Shown piece by piece: positions 19,701-28,480 of a DNA stretch of 64,000 nt. The translations under genes were made by a program, and so were the position numbers. The notes under the pieces are model-generated. The model searched no databases and was not told the origin of the DNA. It saw nothing but the letters and a program-made list of their open reading frames with translations. Where the stretch lies: assembly GCF_038595055.1 (NCBI RefSeq), contig NZ_CP152002.1, forward strand, positions 3,516,501-3,580,500. Reading direction: 5' to 3'. Each line of letters starts with the position of its first letter. Position 1 is the stretch's first letter. The stretch is from Paenibacillus sp. FSL R7-0345 (GTDB taxonomy: Bacteria; Bacillota; Bacilli; Paenibacillales; Paenibacillaceae).

Positions 19701-20115
19701 GTCTCCGGCTGCCCAATCCGTGCAGATTGATATTACCGGAAAGAAAAACGGAACCTACGTTTATACCGGTGAACTGATTAATGCACTGGGAACAACAAAG
19801 AGTGCACCTCTGACTGTGACGGTTACCGATGCCTCCCCGGGTCAAGCAGTATTGTCTAACGACAACTGGGATGGAGACGGAAGCTTTAACGTCACGATGA
19901 ATCTGTGGTGGGGTACCAACGCTACAGAATACAAGCTCTACGAAAATGGAAAGCTGGTAGATACACAAGCACTTCAGGCCCGTACGCCTGGCGCCCAGTC
20001 GGCAGTAACAGCCATTTCCGGCAAAGCCGCTGGCACTTACGTATACGAAGCGGTACTGAGCAACGCTGCGGGTGAAACCCGGACCGTGAAGATGACTGTA
20101 ACCGTACGGAAATAA
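13717..20115 (+). CDS. Secreted multidomain rhamnogalacturonan lyase (PL11) with two SGNH/CE12-like acetylesterase modules
   Basis: ATG 13717 follows AGGAGGAG at 13701-13708 and gives 2132 residues. A signal peptide (residues 1 to about 38, [18 protein letters not shown] core) precedes the following domains. The PL11-type lyase propeller covers about 46-645, with calcium-type [18 protein letters not shown] and DADGDGKDE loops. A beta-sandwich (about 655-785) leads to SGNH esterase 1 (about 791-1010; Ser799 in GDST, Asn867 in GHND, Asp981 and His984 in DNTH). A lectin-like beta domain (about 1029-1243) and a helical FIVAR-like linker (about 1250-1318) follow, then a second sandwich (about 1325-1465) and SGNH esterase 2 (about 1468-1685; Ser1477, Asn1546, Asp1649, His1652). 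The C terminus has Ig-like repeats and a helical spacer, then two 90-residue ChiA_N-like repeats. It should cut and deacetylate rhamnogalacturonan I outside the cell. Confidence 0.93.
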   Translation: MGKRVSVRKSALAFVMSFLMIISLVVPPSPGSAATAAADSPLARQAEYLDRGLVAVLTSSGVYLSWRYLNTDSDEIAFNIYKNGYKVNSAPISDSTNYVDTTGADSSQYQISTVIAGKEVIQPETVSVWHNNYLPIPLDKPADGRTKDGGTYSYYAGDASVGDLDGDGEYEIVFLWSPSNSKDNSQAGYTGNVYIDAVKLDGTKLWRIDLGVNIRAGAHYTQLMVYDLDGNGKAEVVVKTADGTKDGQGTVIGDGTKDYRNDGGYILTGPEYLTLFNGETGAAVSTVDYIPPRGDVAAWGDGYGNRVDRFLGGIAYLDGVKPSVVMARGYYTRTVLTAYDYTGGQLVQRWTFDTNEAGKEYEGQGNHNLSVLDADGDGKDEIMYGSLAIDDNGTLMYSTGLGHGDAIHAGKLDPNRDGYQVVSVHEHTNAEYGLEMRDAATGEILWGQYTGKDTGRGMSADIDPNYPGYESWASTIVDGQMDPLSKGFAANGDVIYEQNEVPKSTNFAIWWDGDLQRELFDHEWNNTTAKGIPLVYKWDYENKQLKEIFRATGSLTNNHTKGTPALQADILGDWREELLLRSEDSSEYRLYTTTIPTAYKIPTLMQDPVYRLGIAWQNVSYNQPPHTGFYLGTEATSFPKANLALTGSQQLPEQVYHFAFGTEPAAGATAVQDTLYSQESGYGFENASGITVGTNHVALPENTKFAVDLPDANYQVTIKVGDDARSSNVGVKSEFVQKLAVTSVNAGEAREYSYDVALVDGQLEFIFTGTAIDVQEITISKYPQKTAGDHTTIYMAGDSTMQSYSEQQAPQEGWGQQFGRYFANGVVVQNDSIGGRSSKSFMVDGRLDSILQRIKPGDYFFISFGHNDASAGIPDRYASPADYKTYLARYINGARQRGAEPVLLTPVGRRDFNTITQEFNVSFPEYVQAAKEVAEELNVKLIDLSQLSIAYYDKIGLSASEKVFLYANPGEYPKYPNGVNDNTHFSSYGAQVIAALVAGAVKEMELGISPYVIDPDITEPEPEPEIQVYEENFDGDPAAVQYAMVNSTGIAGTMAGTIVDQNGNKVLSVNGSGSGNRAKTFRLFDAVNGDIVNMNFDWHSGNVSASPSEGHLSIQDANENIILTLLTKTGTTSPGNKIHYFVGPYTPDYGTGTTAVPDGGIATNLLKNQWVNVNVNINFAEKTMDLTLTSKTDPSLTQTIEDIPMNPGAYTNNVRALRFLGTRKGGGGTLSWTTQIDNVKIEGKQLPPVAGDQKALVALHKEVKALDLSAYTDASKAVLNKALAAVEAILGTEATQEQVDHVFNMLTVAKDSLSAEPAGVISSYSFDFGSGAAAEGFTGVNAKRAYIEGNGYGFADTALVQDENRQTGDLLKEDFTRVNGTSFLVETEPANYKVTMTIGDLQESTNTGVIVEQMPKLPVTAIAKGEFKEVSYDIALIDGVFNFEFSGSTPKINALTIERLPDNGAGTQPVIYLASDSTVANYAESYRPQAGWGEQLGSYFDLDQISIDNRAVSGLSSKTFLVGGYLNNILLNIHEGDYLFMQWSHNDSTPSRPERYLTPEQFKVYLKDYINGTVQRGATPVLVTPVNRRDFSGEVLNKSFPEYVQAMKETAQETGTLLIDLNQASWEYFQELGPEGTKSIFMWVGTTEDNTHLQMNGAIKVSGMVAKLVQELNIPLSKLVTLEEEPSDQKAPHTTASVEGDLFNGWYTSAVKVSFSATDEDSEVEATYFKVDGGEAVSGTQLTLSEEGNHTVTFWSVDVDGNKETEQTLSLPIDLTPPVIEIQGQTEYTIDQQVVIGYSAADTVSGIEQPAGEVLNTPAYTLDPGLNTVTALVYDRAGQTTTLDYSFGVTATFASLTTLTNMFAAGSEDPGAAAVAGQLAGKLQQAEQAAVTHNGAKARQLLTAFSNDVNAARNTVFTAEQADALVKWSAWLSQATPLASSAPGTPVLSDNNGHDTGLRDGDYTITMNLWWGNNGSKFKLYEDGKLVKEVSLSDQSPAAQSVQIDITGKKNGTYVYTGELINALGTTKSAPLTVTVTDASPGQAVLSNDNWDGDGSFNVTMNLWWGTNATEYKLYENGKLVDTQALQARTPGAQSAVTAISGKAAGTYVYEAVLSNAAGETRTVKMTVTVRK
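15685..18770 (+). repeat. Intragenic duplication: sandwich plus SGNH esterase module, two copies
   Basis: Copy 1 (about 15685-16760) and copy 2 (about 17680-18770) share order and motifs: an FGxG-started beta-sandwich with GYGF, a YD(V/I)AL(V/I)DG strand, then the esterase blocks. The copies are diverged at protein level and are separated by the lectin-like and FIVAR-like domains. Confidence 0.8.
19540..20112 (+). repeat. Two tandem C-terminal beta modules
   Basis: Repeats of about 90-100 residues at about 19540-19842 and 19846-20112 share TMNLWWG, KLYE(D/N)GKLV and G(T)YVY elements, as in ChiA_N/fibronectin-like accessory modules of secreted Paenibacillus glycanases. They probably bind polysaccharide or act as spacers. 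Confidence 0.8.
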
Positions 20116-20129
20116 GCTGATTTTACGCT

Positions 20130-20174
20130 AAAAAACCCGATGAGACGGTCTAACCGTTTCATCGGGTTTTTTTT
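20130..20174. terminator. Terminator between the lyase gene and the WYL regulator
   Basis: AAAAAACCCGATGA pairs with its complement ending in ATCGGGTTTTTTTT around an inner GACGG/CCGTTTC stem. Both flanks suit bidirectional termination for the convergent genes. Confidence 0.88.
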
Positions 20175-20197
20175 GCAGCTGCGGGTGCTCAAACCGT

Positions 20198-21148
20198 TTA
20201 CGGGCTGTATAGGTCCAGTCTCGATTGTATGCTTTTTAAAACTTCGGCCGGCATTTCCCTGACCTTAAGATCCCCACCCAGGAAAAGCAGCCAGTTTGTA
20301 ATCTGGTCCACTTCCTCAGGCTTGTCCACATGAACATAAGTCTTAAGGACAGCGGTTGTCTGATAGGGGTTTGTATAAGAAAGCGAAGCTTTTACAGGAT
20401 GGTATTTTCTGAATTGGGCGATCGCCACCGGACCCACCTCAAGAATGACATTGGCGGCTTCTTCCTGCTTGCTCAGCTTTTCTAATATCTTTTTCCGGCT
20501 TAGCCTGTTTTTTACCGGGTAGGGACTGACATCAGTAAGCAGGTCGACAGGATAAATCCGCCGTTTCTCATCAAGCAGATCAAAGCCTTCAATTAACCAG
20601 GCGCTTTTTTCACGGTAGAGGTGCAGGAGGTACACAGGATAAATTTGTTCATTGATAGAAATAAATAAGTAACAGTCCGTAAGCAGAAGCTGAATCAGCT
20701 TTTCTAACATGGGGTGGGGGAGGTCGGCAAGATCCAGCAAATCCGGATTGTGCGGGTTGGTTCCTTCAAACAGCAGAATTTGATTCAAAAGAAACAGATC
20801 CTCCTGCTGGTTCTCAGAGATAAGGCCGAGTAATTTTTCCGATAGAGACTGGCGGCTCTTGAGGTACGGAAGCTGCTGATTCCGGGTGGCCATAAAGGCT
20901 ATAAACAGAGCTTTGACTTCACTATCAGTAAAGCGGACAACCGGAAGGACAGAGTTACGCATGACAAAATAACCCCCGTCCCGTCCGACCTCAGCCACAA
21001 GCGGCATCCCGAGTGCCTCAATTTCCCGGATATCCCGGATTGCAGTGGACCGGGAGATATGGAATTCCCGCATAATTTCTGAAATGGTAAAATGGGCACG
21101 GTTGTTAATGTAGCGCATGATGATGTTGATCCGTTCAACTTTTTTCAT
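20198..21148 (-). CDS. YafY-type WYL-domain transcriptional regulator
   Basis: ATG 21148 (MKKVERINIIMRYIN) has TAGGAG seven bases upstream and is preferred over the upstream codon at 21169, giving 316 residues. Residues about 1-60 form a DeoR/HTH_11-like winged helix (TISEIMREFHISRSTAIRDI) followed by the GRDGGYFV wing. Residues about 130-220 form the WYL-type ligand domain and the remainder a WCX extension. Such regulators sense small ligands or nucleic acids. It is divergent from the GyrI-like gene 109 bp away, its likely target. Confidence 0.9.
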   Translation of the reverse strand: MKKVERINIIMRYINNRAHFTISEIMREFHISRSTAIRDIREIEALGMPLVAEVGRDGGYFVMRNSVLPVVRFTDSEVKALFIAFMATRNQQLPYLKSRQSLSEKLLGLISENQQEDLFLLNQILLFEGTNPHNPDLLDLADLPHPMLEKLIQLLLTDCYLFISINEQIYPVYLLHLYREKSAWLIEGFDLLDEKRRIYPVDLLTDVSPYPVKNRLSRKKILEKLSKQEEAANVILEVGPVAIAQFRKYHPVKASLSYTNPYQTTAVLKTYVHVDKPEEVDQITNWLLFLGGDLKVREMPAEVLKSIQSRLDLYSP

Positions 21149-21257
21149 CGGGCTCCTAAACAGTATCATATTTTGACATGATTTAAGGTTATCATAAGCT
21201 TATCAAGTGAAGAACACAAATCATTTGACCAATCCACCCAAAAGGAGTTTTTCAAAC

Positions 21258-21737
21258 ATGGCACTTTTTACGCTGGAACAAAAAGAAGGCTTCACCGTTA
21301 TTGGTCTGGGAACTGAGCTCAAGAGCCACTACACAGACTATGCCGGCATCAATCAGGAAAAAGCGGACTTTTGGCAGCAGGTCAGCCAGGATGGAAGACT
21401 TGATCATTTAAAAGAGATCGCCACAAATGACTACATTTTTGCCGTCAACGAAGCGGTGAACAACAAAATGATGCATTATGCCGGTGTTATTACGGATCAG
21501 GTAGCTCCGGATGAAGCAAGAATCATTCAGTTCCCGGCAGGCGATTATGTCGTTGTTAAAGGGGAGGCGGAGACAGCAGATGAACTGAATAATACACTTT
21601 CCGGCATTGCCTTTGGCCAAGCCTTGCCCGAAGCTGTAGAGTACGCTTACGTCGGCGGACCTAATACGACTGTAGAGATGGGATGGAAAAACGGCCAGAT
21701 TTATGGTGAAATGTGGATTCCTGTTGTGAAAAAATAA
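21258..21737 (+). CDS. GyrI-like/AraC effector-binding-domain protein
   Basis: ATG 21258 follows AAAAGGAG at 21240-21247 and gives 159 residues; the frame extends upstream to 21207 without a good site. The protein is a stand-alone GyrI-like (SOUL/effector-binding) domain. It starts with a strand carrying GFTVIGLGTELKS and contains the ARIIQFPAGDYVVVKGEAE stretch near residue 95, typical of small-molecule-binding domains found in BmrR and in free-standing YdeE-like proteins. It lies opposite the WYL regulator and just before an MDR oxidoreductase gene. Confidence 0.85.
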   Translation: MALFTLEQKEGFTVIGLGTELKSHYTDYAGINQEKADFWQQVSQDGRLDHLKEIATNDYIFAVNEAVNNKMMHYAGVITDQVAPDEARIIQFPAGDYVVVKGEAETADELNNTLSGIAFGQALPEAVEYAYVGGPNTTVEMGWKNGQIYGEMWIPVVKK

Positions 21738-21815
21738 TAAGCGTGAAACCAATCAACAATCCCCGCGTTATAGCTAGAGAAAAGGTAAACATCTGGTTAT
21801 GAAATGGAGATGAAC

Positions 21816-22841
21816 ATGCGGGAAACAATGAGCAATTCAGGGGTAACCGGCACAACAGGCGCAGGCTCGATGATGGCGATGGTTTACGATAGCTATGGAA
21901 CAACAGAGGTCCTCCGGATTGAACCGGTAGAGATTCCTGTACCCAAGGAACATGAAGTGTTGATCGAGGTGCATGCCGCTTCCGTCAACTCCTGGGACTG
22001 GGATCTCCTGCGCGGTAAACCTTTTGTAAACAGGATTGGCGCATTCCGTTCCCCCCGTTACCGGATACTTGGTGCAGATATCGCCGGCAAGGTAGTTAAG
22101 GTGGGGGCAGCTGCCACAACATTCAAGCCCGGAGACGAGGTGTTCGGTGATCTGTCCGGCTGCGGGTGGGGCGGATTTGCCGAGTATGTCTGCGCAGCAG
22201 AGTCAGCTCTAACCCCAAAACCGGCTACGCTAAGCTTTGTGGAGGCGGCGGCTATCCCTCAGGCGGCCGTTCTGGCCTTGCAGGGTCTGCGTGACAAAGG
22301 GAAGCTGCAGTCAGGGCAGCATGTTCTGATTAACGGCGCGGGGGGAGGAGTCGGGACCTTTGCGATCCAATATGCCAAGATGCATGGGGCCACAGTGACC
22401 GGGGTCGATAACGCCGGAAAGCTGGAGATGCTGCAGGTGGCCGGGGCAGACCATGTACTCGATTATACCAAGGCGGATTTTACCAAAAACGGGCAGAAAT
22501 ACGACCTGATCCTCGACGTTGTCGGAAACCGCCCCATATTCGCTTTGAAGCGTGCGCTTAGGAAAAACGGCACCTATGTCATGATCGGCGGAACGTTCCC
22601 GTGCATCATCCTGAATCTGCTCTATTCCCCGTTTCTTTCCCTGTTTGAAAATAAAAAAGCGGCCTTATTGGTCCATAAACCAAACCATGCCGACCAGCTG
22701 CTCTGGAAGGAGTATGCTGAAGGCGGTCAGATCAAACCTGTAATATACCGGGAATACTCTCTAAAGGAAGCCGCTCAGGCGGTCCGTGATCTCGGCGAAG
22801 GCTCTGTAAAGGGCAAAGCTGTAATCCGTATAAAGTCTTAA
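21816..22841 (+). CDS. Zinc-independent MDR oxidoreductase (quinone reductase-like)
   Basis: Medium-chain dehydrogenase/reductase of about 341 residues. ATG 21816 has GGAG at 21806-21809; ATGs at 21804 and 21810 are also in frame. The N-terminal GroES-like domain has VHAASVNSWDWDLLRGKPF in place of zinc ligands, and the Rossmann fold starts at QHVLINGAGGGVGTFAIQYA near residue 168. The structural-zinc cysteines are absent, so it belongs with NADPH-dependent quinone or enone reductases rather than alcohol dehydrogenases. It is closed by a terminator at 22863-22893. Confidence 0.9.
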   Translation: MRETMSNSGVTGTTGAGSMMAMVYDSYGTTEVLRIEPVEIPVPKEHEVLIEVHAASVNSWDWDLLRGKPFVNRIGAFRSPRYRILGADIAGKVVKVGAAATTFKPGDEVFGDLSGCGWGGFAEYVCAAESALTPKPATLSFVEAAAIPQAAVLALQGLRDKGKLQSGQHVLINGAGGGVGTFAIQYAKMHGATVTGVDNAGKLEMLQVAGADHVLDYTKADFTKNGQKYDLILDVVGNRPIFALKRALRKNGTYVMIGGTFPCIILNLLYSPFLSLFENKKAALLVHKPNHADQLLWKEYAEGGQIKPVIYREYSLKEAAQAVRDLGEGSVKGKAVIRIKS

Positions 22842-22862
22842 ATAGCGATTATTAGAGCAGAA

Positions 22863-22893
22863 AAAGAACCTGACCAAGAGATCAGGTTCTTTC
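22863..22893 (+). terminator. Terminator after the MDR oxidoreductase gene
   Basis: AAAGAACCTGA pairs with TCAGGTTCTTT around an eight-base loop. Confidence 0.82.
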
Positions 22894-23049
22894 TTATTGC
22901 ATATGTACAGAAGCGGTGATATAATCAGCCTGCCTCTATTTTTTTATATAAATAGACATAATAATCTTATCTTATACTATAAATTTACCACGCGTGAGTG
23001 CTCTTGTCAAATGTTTTTTTCACAAATCCATTATTAGGGGAGATCAGAA

Positions 23050-25665
23050 ATGCAGTCATTGGTACTCAGCTTTGCAGATGTGGAAGCTTCACAGCTCATG
23101 CTCGTTGGCGGAAAAGCGCTGAATCTGGGCCGGTTAGCCGGGATTGAAGGAATTCAGGTGCCTGACGGATTTTGTGTAACCACAGCCGGTTACCGCCAGG
23201 CAGTTGAAGAAAACGGATTGTACCAGGCACTGCTTGAGCAGCTAAACATACTGTCAGCCGATGACCGCAAACAGATTGCGGAGATCAGCGCGAAGATCCG
23301 CAGTCACATTCTGGCAGCCGGCATTCCTGGAGACGTTGCCGCAGCAGTCACTCATCATGTCTCTACGCTGGGGGAGGAGCATGCTTATGCTGTCCGTTCC
23401 AGTGCAACTGCTGAAGATCTGCCACATGCCTCCTTTGCCGGACAGCAGGACACTTATCTGAATATTAGAGGGGCTGAATTTATTCTGGAGCACATCAGCA
23501 AATGCTGGGCCTCTCTCTTTACAGACCGTGCGGTAATCTACCGGATACAAAATGGCTTTGACCATGCTCAGGTTCATCTGTCCGTCATCATCCAGCGGAT
23601 GGTTGCGCCGCAGGCTTCGGGAATCATGTTCACTGCAGATCCGGTTACCGGAAACCGGAAAGTGGTATCCATTGATGCCGGCTTTGGGCTTGGCGAGGCG
23701 CTGGTCTCCGGCCTGGTCTCTCCTGACAGCTATAAAGTCCAAGCGGGATCGATCACCGATAAACAGATTTCCAGCAAACAGCTGGCTATATATGGCCGCC
23801 CGGAAGGCGGAACGCATACATGTGAGCTCGCTCCGGAACAGCAGATTACCCCGGCAATCAGTGACCCGCAGATTCTAGAGCTGGCCTCGCTCGGGAGACA
23901 GCTCGAAGCTTATTTTGGCTGCCCGCAGGACATTGAATGGTGTCTGGCTGACGGCGCCTTTTACATTGTCCAGAGCCGGCCGATCACAACGTTATTTCCG
24001 GTCCCCGAAGCGGGTGACCAGGTGAACCGTGTCTACTTATCGGTCGGCCACCAGCAGATGATGACAGATGCCATGAAGCCGCTGGGTTTGTCCTTTTACC
24101 TGCTAACCACACCAGCACCCATGCGTACAGCCGGGGGAAGACTGTTTGTCGATGTGACGCCTCATCTGGCTTCACCGGATACCGGAGCAGCAATCATTAA
24201 TGCGCTCGGCAAATCTGATCCGCTGATTAAAAATGCCCTTATGTCTATCGTAGAGCGCGGCGATTTCATCCAGCCCGCAGCAACGGGCCATAAACTGCCC
24301 AATTCGCTTATAAACAACGAAAACACAGATCCCGGAGTGTTTAACGCCCGAATCGAATATGATCCGGCAATCGTGCCTGCATTAATACGGCGCAATCAGG
24401 AATCGGTTGAAGAGCTGAAGCAGCGGATCCAGATGCATACCGGGCCGGCTCTGCTTGATTTTATTACGGAGGATTTACAGGAGCTGAAGAGGCTGCTGTT
24501 TGATCCGCAGAGCTCGGCAGTCATCATGACTGCTATGGATGCCTCTTCCTGGATTAATGACCGGATGCACGAATGGTTAGGCGAAAAAAATGCGGCAGAT
24601 GTGCTTACCCAGTCGGTAGCGGATAACGTTACGTCAGAAATGGGCCTGGCGCTGCTGGATGTGGCCGATGTAATCCGGCCTTATCCGGAAGTTATCCGTT
24701 ACTTACAGCAGGTTACAGAGGACGACTTTCTGGATGGGCTAACCAAATGGCATGGCGGGCAGGGAGCCAGCGATGCGATCCGTTCCTATCTGGACAAATA
24801 TGGAATGCGCTGCAGCGGAGAAATCGATCTGACCCGAACCCGCTGGAGCGATAAACCGTTAACTCTGGTCCCGGTGATTCTGAATCATATCAAGAGCTTT
24901 GAGCAAGGTGCCAGCCGGCGTAAGTTCGATCAGGGACTGCGGGAGGCGCTGAGTAAGGAGCAGGAGCTTCTGGAACAGTTGGAGCTTCTAGCAGATGGAG
25001 CACTTAAAGCCGCAGAAACGAAGCGGGTCATCGGACTGCTCCGCAGCTTCAGCGGTTACCGGGAATATCCGAAATACGGCATGATCAGCCGCTATTATAT
25101 TTATAAGCAGGCACTGCTGAGAGAAGCCGGAGAGCTTGTGCAAGCAGGTATTATTCCGCATCCCGAGGACATCTTCTACCTTACTTTTGAAGAGCTGAGT
25201 GAAGCTGTCAGCACACGCCGGCTGGATTACGGAATCATCGGGAAACGAAAGGAAGACTACAGACTGTATGAAAAGCTGACTCCGCCGCGTGTCCTTACCT
25301 CTGACGGTGAACGGATTAACGGTGACTACAAGCGCACGGATCTTCCGGCTGATGCCATTGTCGGCCTTCCGGTTTCTTCAGGGGTGATAGAAGGACGGGC
25401 ACGGGTCATCTTCAAGATGGAGCAGGCAGATCTGGAGGAGGGGGATATTCTGGTCACCCCGTTCACCGACCCCAGCTGGACACCCTTATTTGTATCTATC
25501 AAGGGTCTTGTCACTGAAGTTGGCGGACTGATGACACACGGGGCTGTTATCGCCCGCGAATACGGCCTGCCCGCCGTTGTCGGAGTGGACGGGGCCACCA
25601 GACGGATTAAAGACGGACAGATCATCCGCGTGCATGGAACAGAGGGGTATATCGAAATATTGTAA
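23050..25665 (+). CDS. rph: Rifamycin-inactivating phosphotransferase
   Basis: Rph uses ATP to phosphorylate rifamycins at the ansa C21 hydroxyl, producing phosphate and AMP. The 871-aa length matches Listeria and Paenibacillus Rph (about 865 aa). Three domains are visible. The ATP-binding domain (about 1-315) has VGGKALNLGRL, AVRSSATAEDLPHASFAGQQ and DIEWCLADGAFYIVQSRPIT. The rifamycin-binding middle domain covers about 325-755. The swivelling phosphohistidine domain (about 770-871) has His830 in GGLMTHGAVIAREYGLPAV. PEP synthase shares the fold but the short middle domain and size favour Rph. GGGGAGA precedes ATG 23050. It stands alone; the next gene is convergent. Confidence 0.92.
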   Translation: MQSLVLSFADVEASQLMLVGGKALNLGRLAGIEGIQVPDGFCVTTAGYRQAVEENGLYQALLEQLNILSADDRKQIAEISAKIRSHILAAGIPGDVAAAVTHHVSTLGEEHAYAVRSSATAEDLPHASFAGQQDTYLNIRGAEFILEHISKCWASLFTDRAVIYRIQNGFDHAQVHLSVIIQRMVAPQASGIMFTADPVTGNRKVVSIDAGFGLGEALVSGLVSPDSYKVQAGSITDKQISSKQLAIYGRPEGGTHTCELAPEQQITPAISDPQILELASLGRQLEAYFGCPQDIEWCLADGAFYIVQSRPITTLFPVPEAGDQVNRVYLSVGHQQMMTDAMKPLGLSFYLLTTPAPMRTAGGRLFVDVTPHLASPDTGAAIINALGKSDPLIKNALMSIVERGDFIQPAATGHKLPNSLINNENTDPGVFNARIEYDPAIVPALIRRNQESVEELKQRIQMHTGPALLDFITEDLQELKRLLFDPQSSAVIMTAMDASSWINDRMHEWLGEKNAADVLTQSVADNVTSEMGLALLDVADVIRPYPEVIRYLQQVTEDDFLDGLTKWHGGQGASDAIRSYLDKYGMRCSGEIDLTRTRWSDKPLTLVPVILNHIKSFEQGASRRKFDQGLREALSKEQELLEQLELLADGALKAAETKRVIGLLRSFSGYREYPKYGMISRYYIYKQALLREAGELVQAGIIPHPEDIFYLTFEELSEAVSTRRLDYGIIGKRKEDYRLYEKLTPPRVLTSDGERINGDYKRTDLPADAIVGLPVSSGVIEGRARVIFKMEQADLEEGDILVTPFTDPSWTPLFVSIKGLVTEVGGLMTHGAVIAREYGLPAVVGVDGATRRIKDGQIIRVHGTEGYIEIL

Positions 25666-25671
25666 CAAGCG

Positions 25672-26643
25672 TCACCTAGCGCTGACCCGGTTAACCAGAT
25701 AAATGCCGATGGATACGAGCAGCAGCGCGGCCAGATTTTTCAGCTCCATAACCGTTTCTCCCAGCAGCAGCGCAGACAGCAGCGCCCCGAATACAGGAAT
25801 AAGGAAGTTGTATACCGATACTTTTCCTACTTTGTTATATTTCAGCAGCATATTCCACAAGCAGAAAGCGGCAGACGACAGAATGACCAGATAAGCCAGG
25901 TAACCGGTGGATGCCAGGGTAAAATGTGTAACGCTGCCGCCAAGCAGCAGACCCAGCAGAATAAGCAGCAGTCCGCCGGTGAACAGGCTGGCGCCCGTCA
26001 CGATCAGAACATCAATAGTCGCTGTTAACCGCTTGGCATAGATGGCAGTAATCGAAAAAATAAAGGCGGCCACAATAATGAAGCCCTCTCCCTTGAAGGA
26101 AAAGGACAGCTCCAGCAGGTTGCTCTGAAAGTTCACGATGATTACGCCGACGAAGCCCAGCAGACAGCCGATGATTTTATTTTTGCTCAGCTTATCATTC
26201 TTATAAAGGAAATGAGCCAGAACGACACTGAAAAAGGTGGCTGTGGCATTCATAATCGAGCCTTTGACCCCGGTAGTATGAGAGATTCCCACATAAAAAA
26301 ACATATACTGCAGGCCTGTCTGTGCCAGGCCGAGTCCGCTCAGTCCAGCCAGCTGACGACCGGTTAGTTTAGGTTTTCCTTTACCCGTCAGGCTGAACAA
26401 GATCAGCAGCAGCAGACCGGCGAGAATAAACCGGTAACCGGCAAACACAAACTTGGAGGCTGTATCCTCCGGCATAATCCCGAAAGCTATGTAACCCAGC
26501 TTAATTGTAGGAAAAGCACTGGCCCACAGCAGACAGCATAGACTGGCGACCAGCGTTACAACTAACGGATCGCTGAATTTGGATATTCCTTTAGGTGTTC
26601 CTTGACTTAACGTTTGCTCTTTCACTTTCCTATTGCCCCTCAC
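25672..26643 (-). CDS. EamA/DMT-family permease
   Basis: The protein has up to 323 residues with about ten membrane segments and two EamA repeats (about 25-160 and 175-310), opening with ASLCCLLWASAFPTIKLGY. This is a typical exporter of small metabolites; the substrate is unknown. No ATG suits the start: GTG 26643 lies only 23 bp after the upstream MerR gene, and GTG 26625, preceded by GAGGGG, is an alternative. It is probably co-transcribed with the MerR gene and divergent from the alcohol dehydrogenase. Its stop is six bases from that of the convergent rph gene. Confidence 0.88.
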   Translation of the reverse strand: MRGNRKVKEQTLSQGTPKGISKFSDPLVVTLVASLCCLLWASAFPTIKLGYIAFGIMPEDTASKFVFAGYRFILAGLLLLILFSLTGKGKPKLTGRQLAGLSGLGLAQTGLQYMFFYVGISHTTGVKGSIMNATATFFSVVLAHFLYKNDKLSKNKIIGCLLGFVGVIIVNFQSNLLELSFSFKGEGFIIVAAFIFSITAIYAKRLTATIDVLIVTGASLFTGGLLLILLGLLLGGSVTHFTLASTGYLAYLVILSSAAFCLWNMLLKYNKVGKVSVYNFLIPVFGALLSALLLGETVMELKNLAALLLVSIGIYLVNRVSAR

Positions 26644-26666
26644 TTTAATTTTTGCCTGTATTCATT

Positions 26667-27056
26667 TTAATTCTTGTGGATATCCTCTGTGCCGCTCTCC
26701 AGGGCGGTTTTGTAATAATGGCATTTATGCTCGATGACTTCCATGGTCTTTTTGAGTTCCTCCATCTGGGCTTCGACTGAAGCCTTGCGTTCCAGAAACA
26801 TATCATAGCGGATCTGCAGGGTGGCGTCCCCTTCGGAGCACCATTCAATAAAGTGTTTAATCTCCTTGATCGGCATTCCGGATGCCTTCAGACATTCAAT
26901 GATTTTCAGCGAATCAAGGTCGGAATCTTTAAAAATCCGTTTACCGCCCGCAGTCCGCTCTAAAAAGGGCATAAGGCCCTCTTTGTCATAATACCTCAGG
27001 GTATGCGGGGTCAGATTAAAGTGCTTTGCTGCTTCGTTAATGGTATAGGTCTTCAT
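26667..27056 (-). CDS. adhR: MerR-family regulator, AdhR/NmlR-like
   Basis: A 129-aa MerR protein: helix-turn-helix at about residues 1-70 (TINEAAKHFNLTPHTLRYYD, GKRIFKDSDLDSLKIIECLK) and a C-terminal coiled coil (about 80-118). It has no effector domain. Cys55 sits just after the wing, close to the essential Cys52 of B. subtilis AdhR, which senses formaldehyde and methylglyoxal by thiol modification; this fits a redox or aldehyde sensor of the AdhR/NmlR group. The divergent gene is an AdhA-type alcohol dehydrogenase, and the spacer between them has an AdhR-like box inside a 19-bp promoter spacer. The name is given by homology and context. Confidence 0.87.
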   Translation of the reverse strand: MKTYTINEAAKHFNLTPHTLRYYDKEGLMPFLERTAGGKRIFKDSDLDSLKIIECLKASGMPIKEIKHFIEWCSEGDATLQIRYDMFLERKASVEAQMEELKKTMEVIEHKCHYYKTALESGTEDIHKN

Positions 27057-27084
27057 TTTATGTCTCCTATGTTCAAATTACTTC

Positions 27085-27115
27085 TTGACTTAGAGTTAAC
27101 TTTAAGTAATAACAT
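27085..27115 (+). promoter_or_regulatory. MerR-type promoter (19-bp spacer) with AdhR-like operator for the alcohol dehydrogenase
   Basis: A -35 TTGACT (27085-27090) and a -10 TAACAT (27110-27115) are separated by 19 bp, the overlong spacing that MerR proteins correct. Inside lies CTTAGAG-TTAA-CTTTAAG (27089-27106), one mismatch from the CTTAAAG-N4-CTTTAAG site reported for B. subtilis AdhR. Confidence 0.82.
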
Positions 27116-27203
27116 AGGTTTTGTAAAGCCGGATAAGCCGGTAGCTTTTTACAGAAGCCTTAAAGCACGAACATAACCTAAACATTTCAGGAGGTTCACA
27201 CTT

Positions 27204-28253
27204 ATGATTCAAGTTAATGCACGCGCCACCTTTAATCCGGAGGGTCCGTTCAAGCTGACCACTATTGAGCGCCGGGAGCTTCAGCCGCATGATGTGCTGA
27301 TCGAAATTAAATATGCCGGAATTTGTCACTCTGACATCCACACCGCCCGCGGGGAATGGGGACCGGTTAAATATCCGCTCGTTCCGGGGCATGAAATTGC
27401 CGGGATTGTCAGCCAGGTTGGATCGGACGTAACTAAATATGCAGTCGGCGACCGTGTAGGGGTTGGCTGTATGGTTGATTCCTGCGGAGAGTGCAGCAGC
27501 TGTCATAAAGGGGAAGAGCAATATTGCCTTCACGGAAATACAGGCACTTACGGAGCTACTGACCGTCATGGACACTATACCCAGGGCGGCTACTCCACAC
27601 ATATCGTTGTAACAGAAAATTTTGTTGTCCGTATTCCGGACAATATTCCGCTGGATGCTGCTGCACCGCTGCTCTGTGCAGGGATCACTACTTACTCGCC
27701 GCTGCGCCACTGGGAAGCCGGTCCCGGCAAAAAAGTAGCCGTAGTCGGACTCGGCGGACTTGGCCATATGGCAGTGAAAATCGCTCACGCTATGGGTGCT
27801 GAAGTTACTGTGCTGTCACAGTCCCTGAAGAAAAAAGAGGACGGCCTGAAGCTGGGGGCAGACCACTATTATGCTACAAGTGATGAAAATACCTTTAAAG
27901 AGCTCGCCGGCTCCTTCGACCTGATCATCAATACCGTAAGCGCACAGATTAACATCGATGCCTTCCTTTCGCTGCTGGCGCTGGATGGTACACTGGTTAA
28001 TGTCGGCGCACCGGCAGATCCGCTGGCCGTTAACGCCTTCTCGCTGATCGGCCACCGCCGTTCGTTCGCCGGATCGATGATCGGCGGCATCCGTGAAACG
28101 CAGGAAATGCTTGATTTCTGCGCTGAACACAACATCGCCTCCGAGATCGAAGTCATTTCAGCAAGCCAGATTGATGAAGCCTGGGAACGCGTACTGGCTT
28201 CAGACGTCCGCTACCGGTTTGTAATCGACATCAGCACAATGGGACAGGCCTAA
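27204..28253 (+). CDS. adhA: Zinc-dependent alcohol dehydrogenase, NAD(P)-linked (AdhA/YahK type)
   Basis: 349-aa MDR alcohol dehydrogenase of the cinnamyl-alcohol-dehydrogenase group, reducing aldehydes with NADPH. The catalytic zinc ligands are Cys41 (GICHSDIH) and His63-Glu64 (PGHEIAG), with a third cysteine expected near residue 160 ([12 protein letters not shown]). The structural-zinc lobe has [15 protein letters not shown] near residue 93. The nucleotide fold begins at [17 protein letters not shown] near residue 180. AGGAGG precedes the ATG. The divergent MerR regulator and its promoter box imply induction by reactive aldehydes. Confidence 0.94.
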   Translation: MIQVNARATFNPEGPFKLTTIERRELQPHDVLIEIKYAGICHSDIHTARGEWGPVKYPLVPGHEIAGIVSQVGSDVTKYAVGDRVGVGCMVDSCGECSSCHKGEEQYCLHGNTGTYGATDRHGHYTQGGYSTHIVVTENFVVRIPDNIPLDAAAPLLCAGITTYSPLRHWEAGPGKKVAVVGLGGLGHMAVKIAHAMGAEVTVLSQSLKKKEDGLKLGADHYYATSDENTFKELAGSFDLIINTVSAQINIDAFLSLLALDGTLVNVGAPADPLAVNAFSLIGHRRSFAGSMIGGIRETQEMLDFCAEHNIASEIEVISASQIDEAWERVLASDVRYRFVIDISTMGQA

Positions 28254-28312
28254 TTGTATTTAGCATCCTAACCCTTGAAAAGTCTTACAACATCATACTA
28301 TTAATGATCTGT

Positions 28313-28374
28313 AACACCTTCAGGAGCTTCCCGTTTCGCCTCAGGGCAGGGAGCATTCCGGAGGTGTTTTTTTG
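28313..28374 (+). terminator. Terminator after the alcohol dehydrogenase gene
   Basis: AACACCT and AGGTGTT arms, with a further imperfect GGAGCTTCCC/GGGAGCATTCC stem inside, are followed by a seven-T run. Confidence 0.75.
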
Positions 28375-28377
28375 TTG

Positions 28378-28406
28378 TTGACCGGACCGGTATAGAGGAA
28401 TATACT
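28378..28406 (+). promoter_or_regulatory. Sigma-A promoter of the ABC exporter operon
   Basis: TTGACC (28378-28383) and TATACT (28401-28406) are separated by 17 bp. Confidence 0.75.
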
Positions 28407-28480
28407 AGGCCCGAAAGCGAGACAGGACTTCTGCATAACGGGGAAGCCAGCTGACTGCTACCTTCGGGAGGATGCCCACT

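Noticed and set aside
22894..23049. Rifamycin-associated element upstream of rph
   Set aside because: The interval was read for a GC-rich inverted repeat of that type; it is AT-rich and none was found.
23050..25665. Phosphoenolpyruvate synthase
   Set aside because: The ATP and phosphohistidine domains are shared, but the size and the middle domain fit rifamycin phosphotransferase better.
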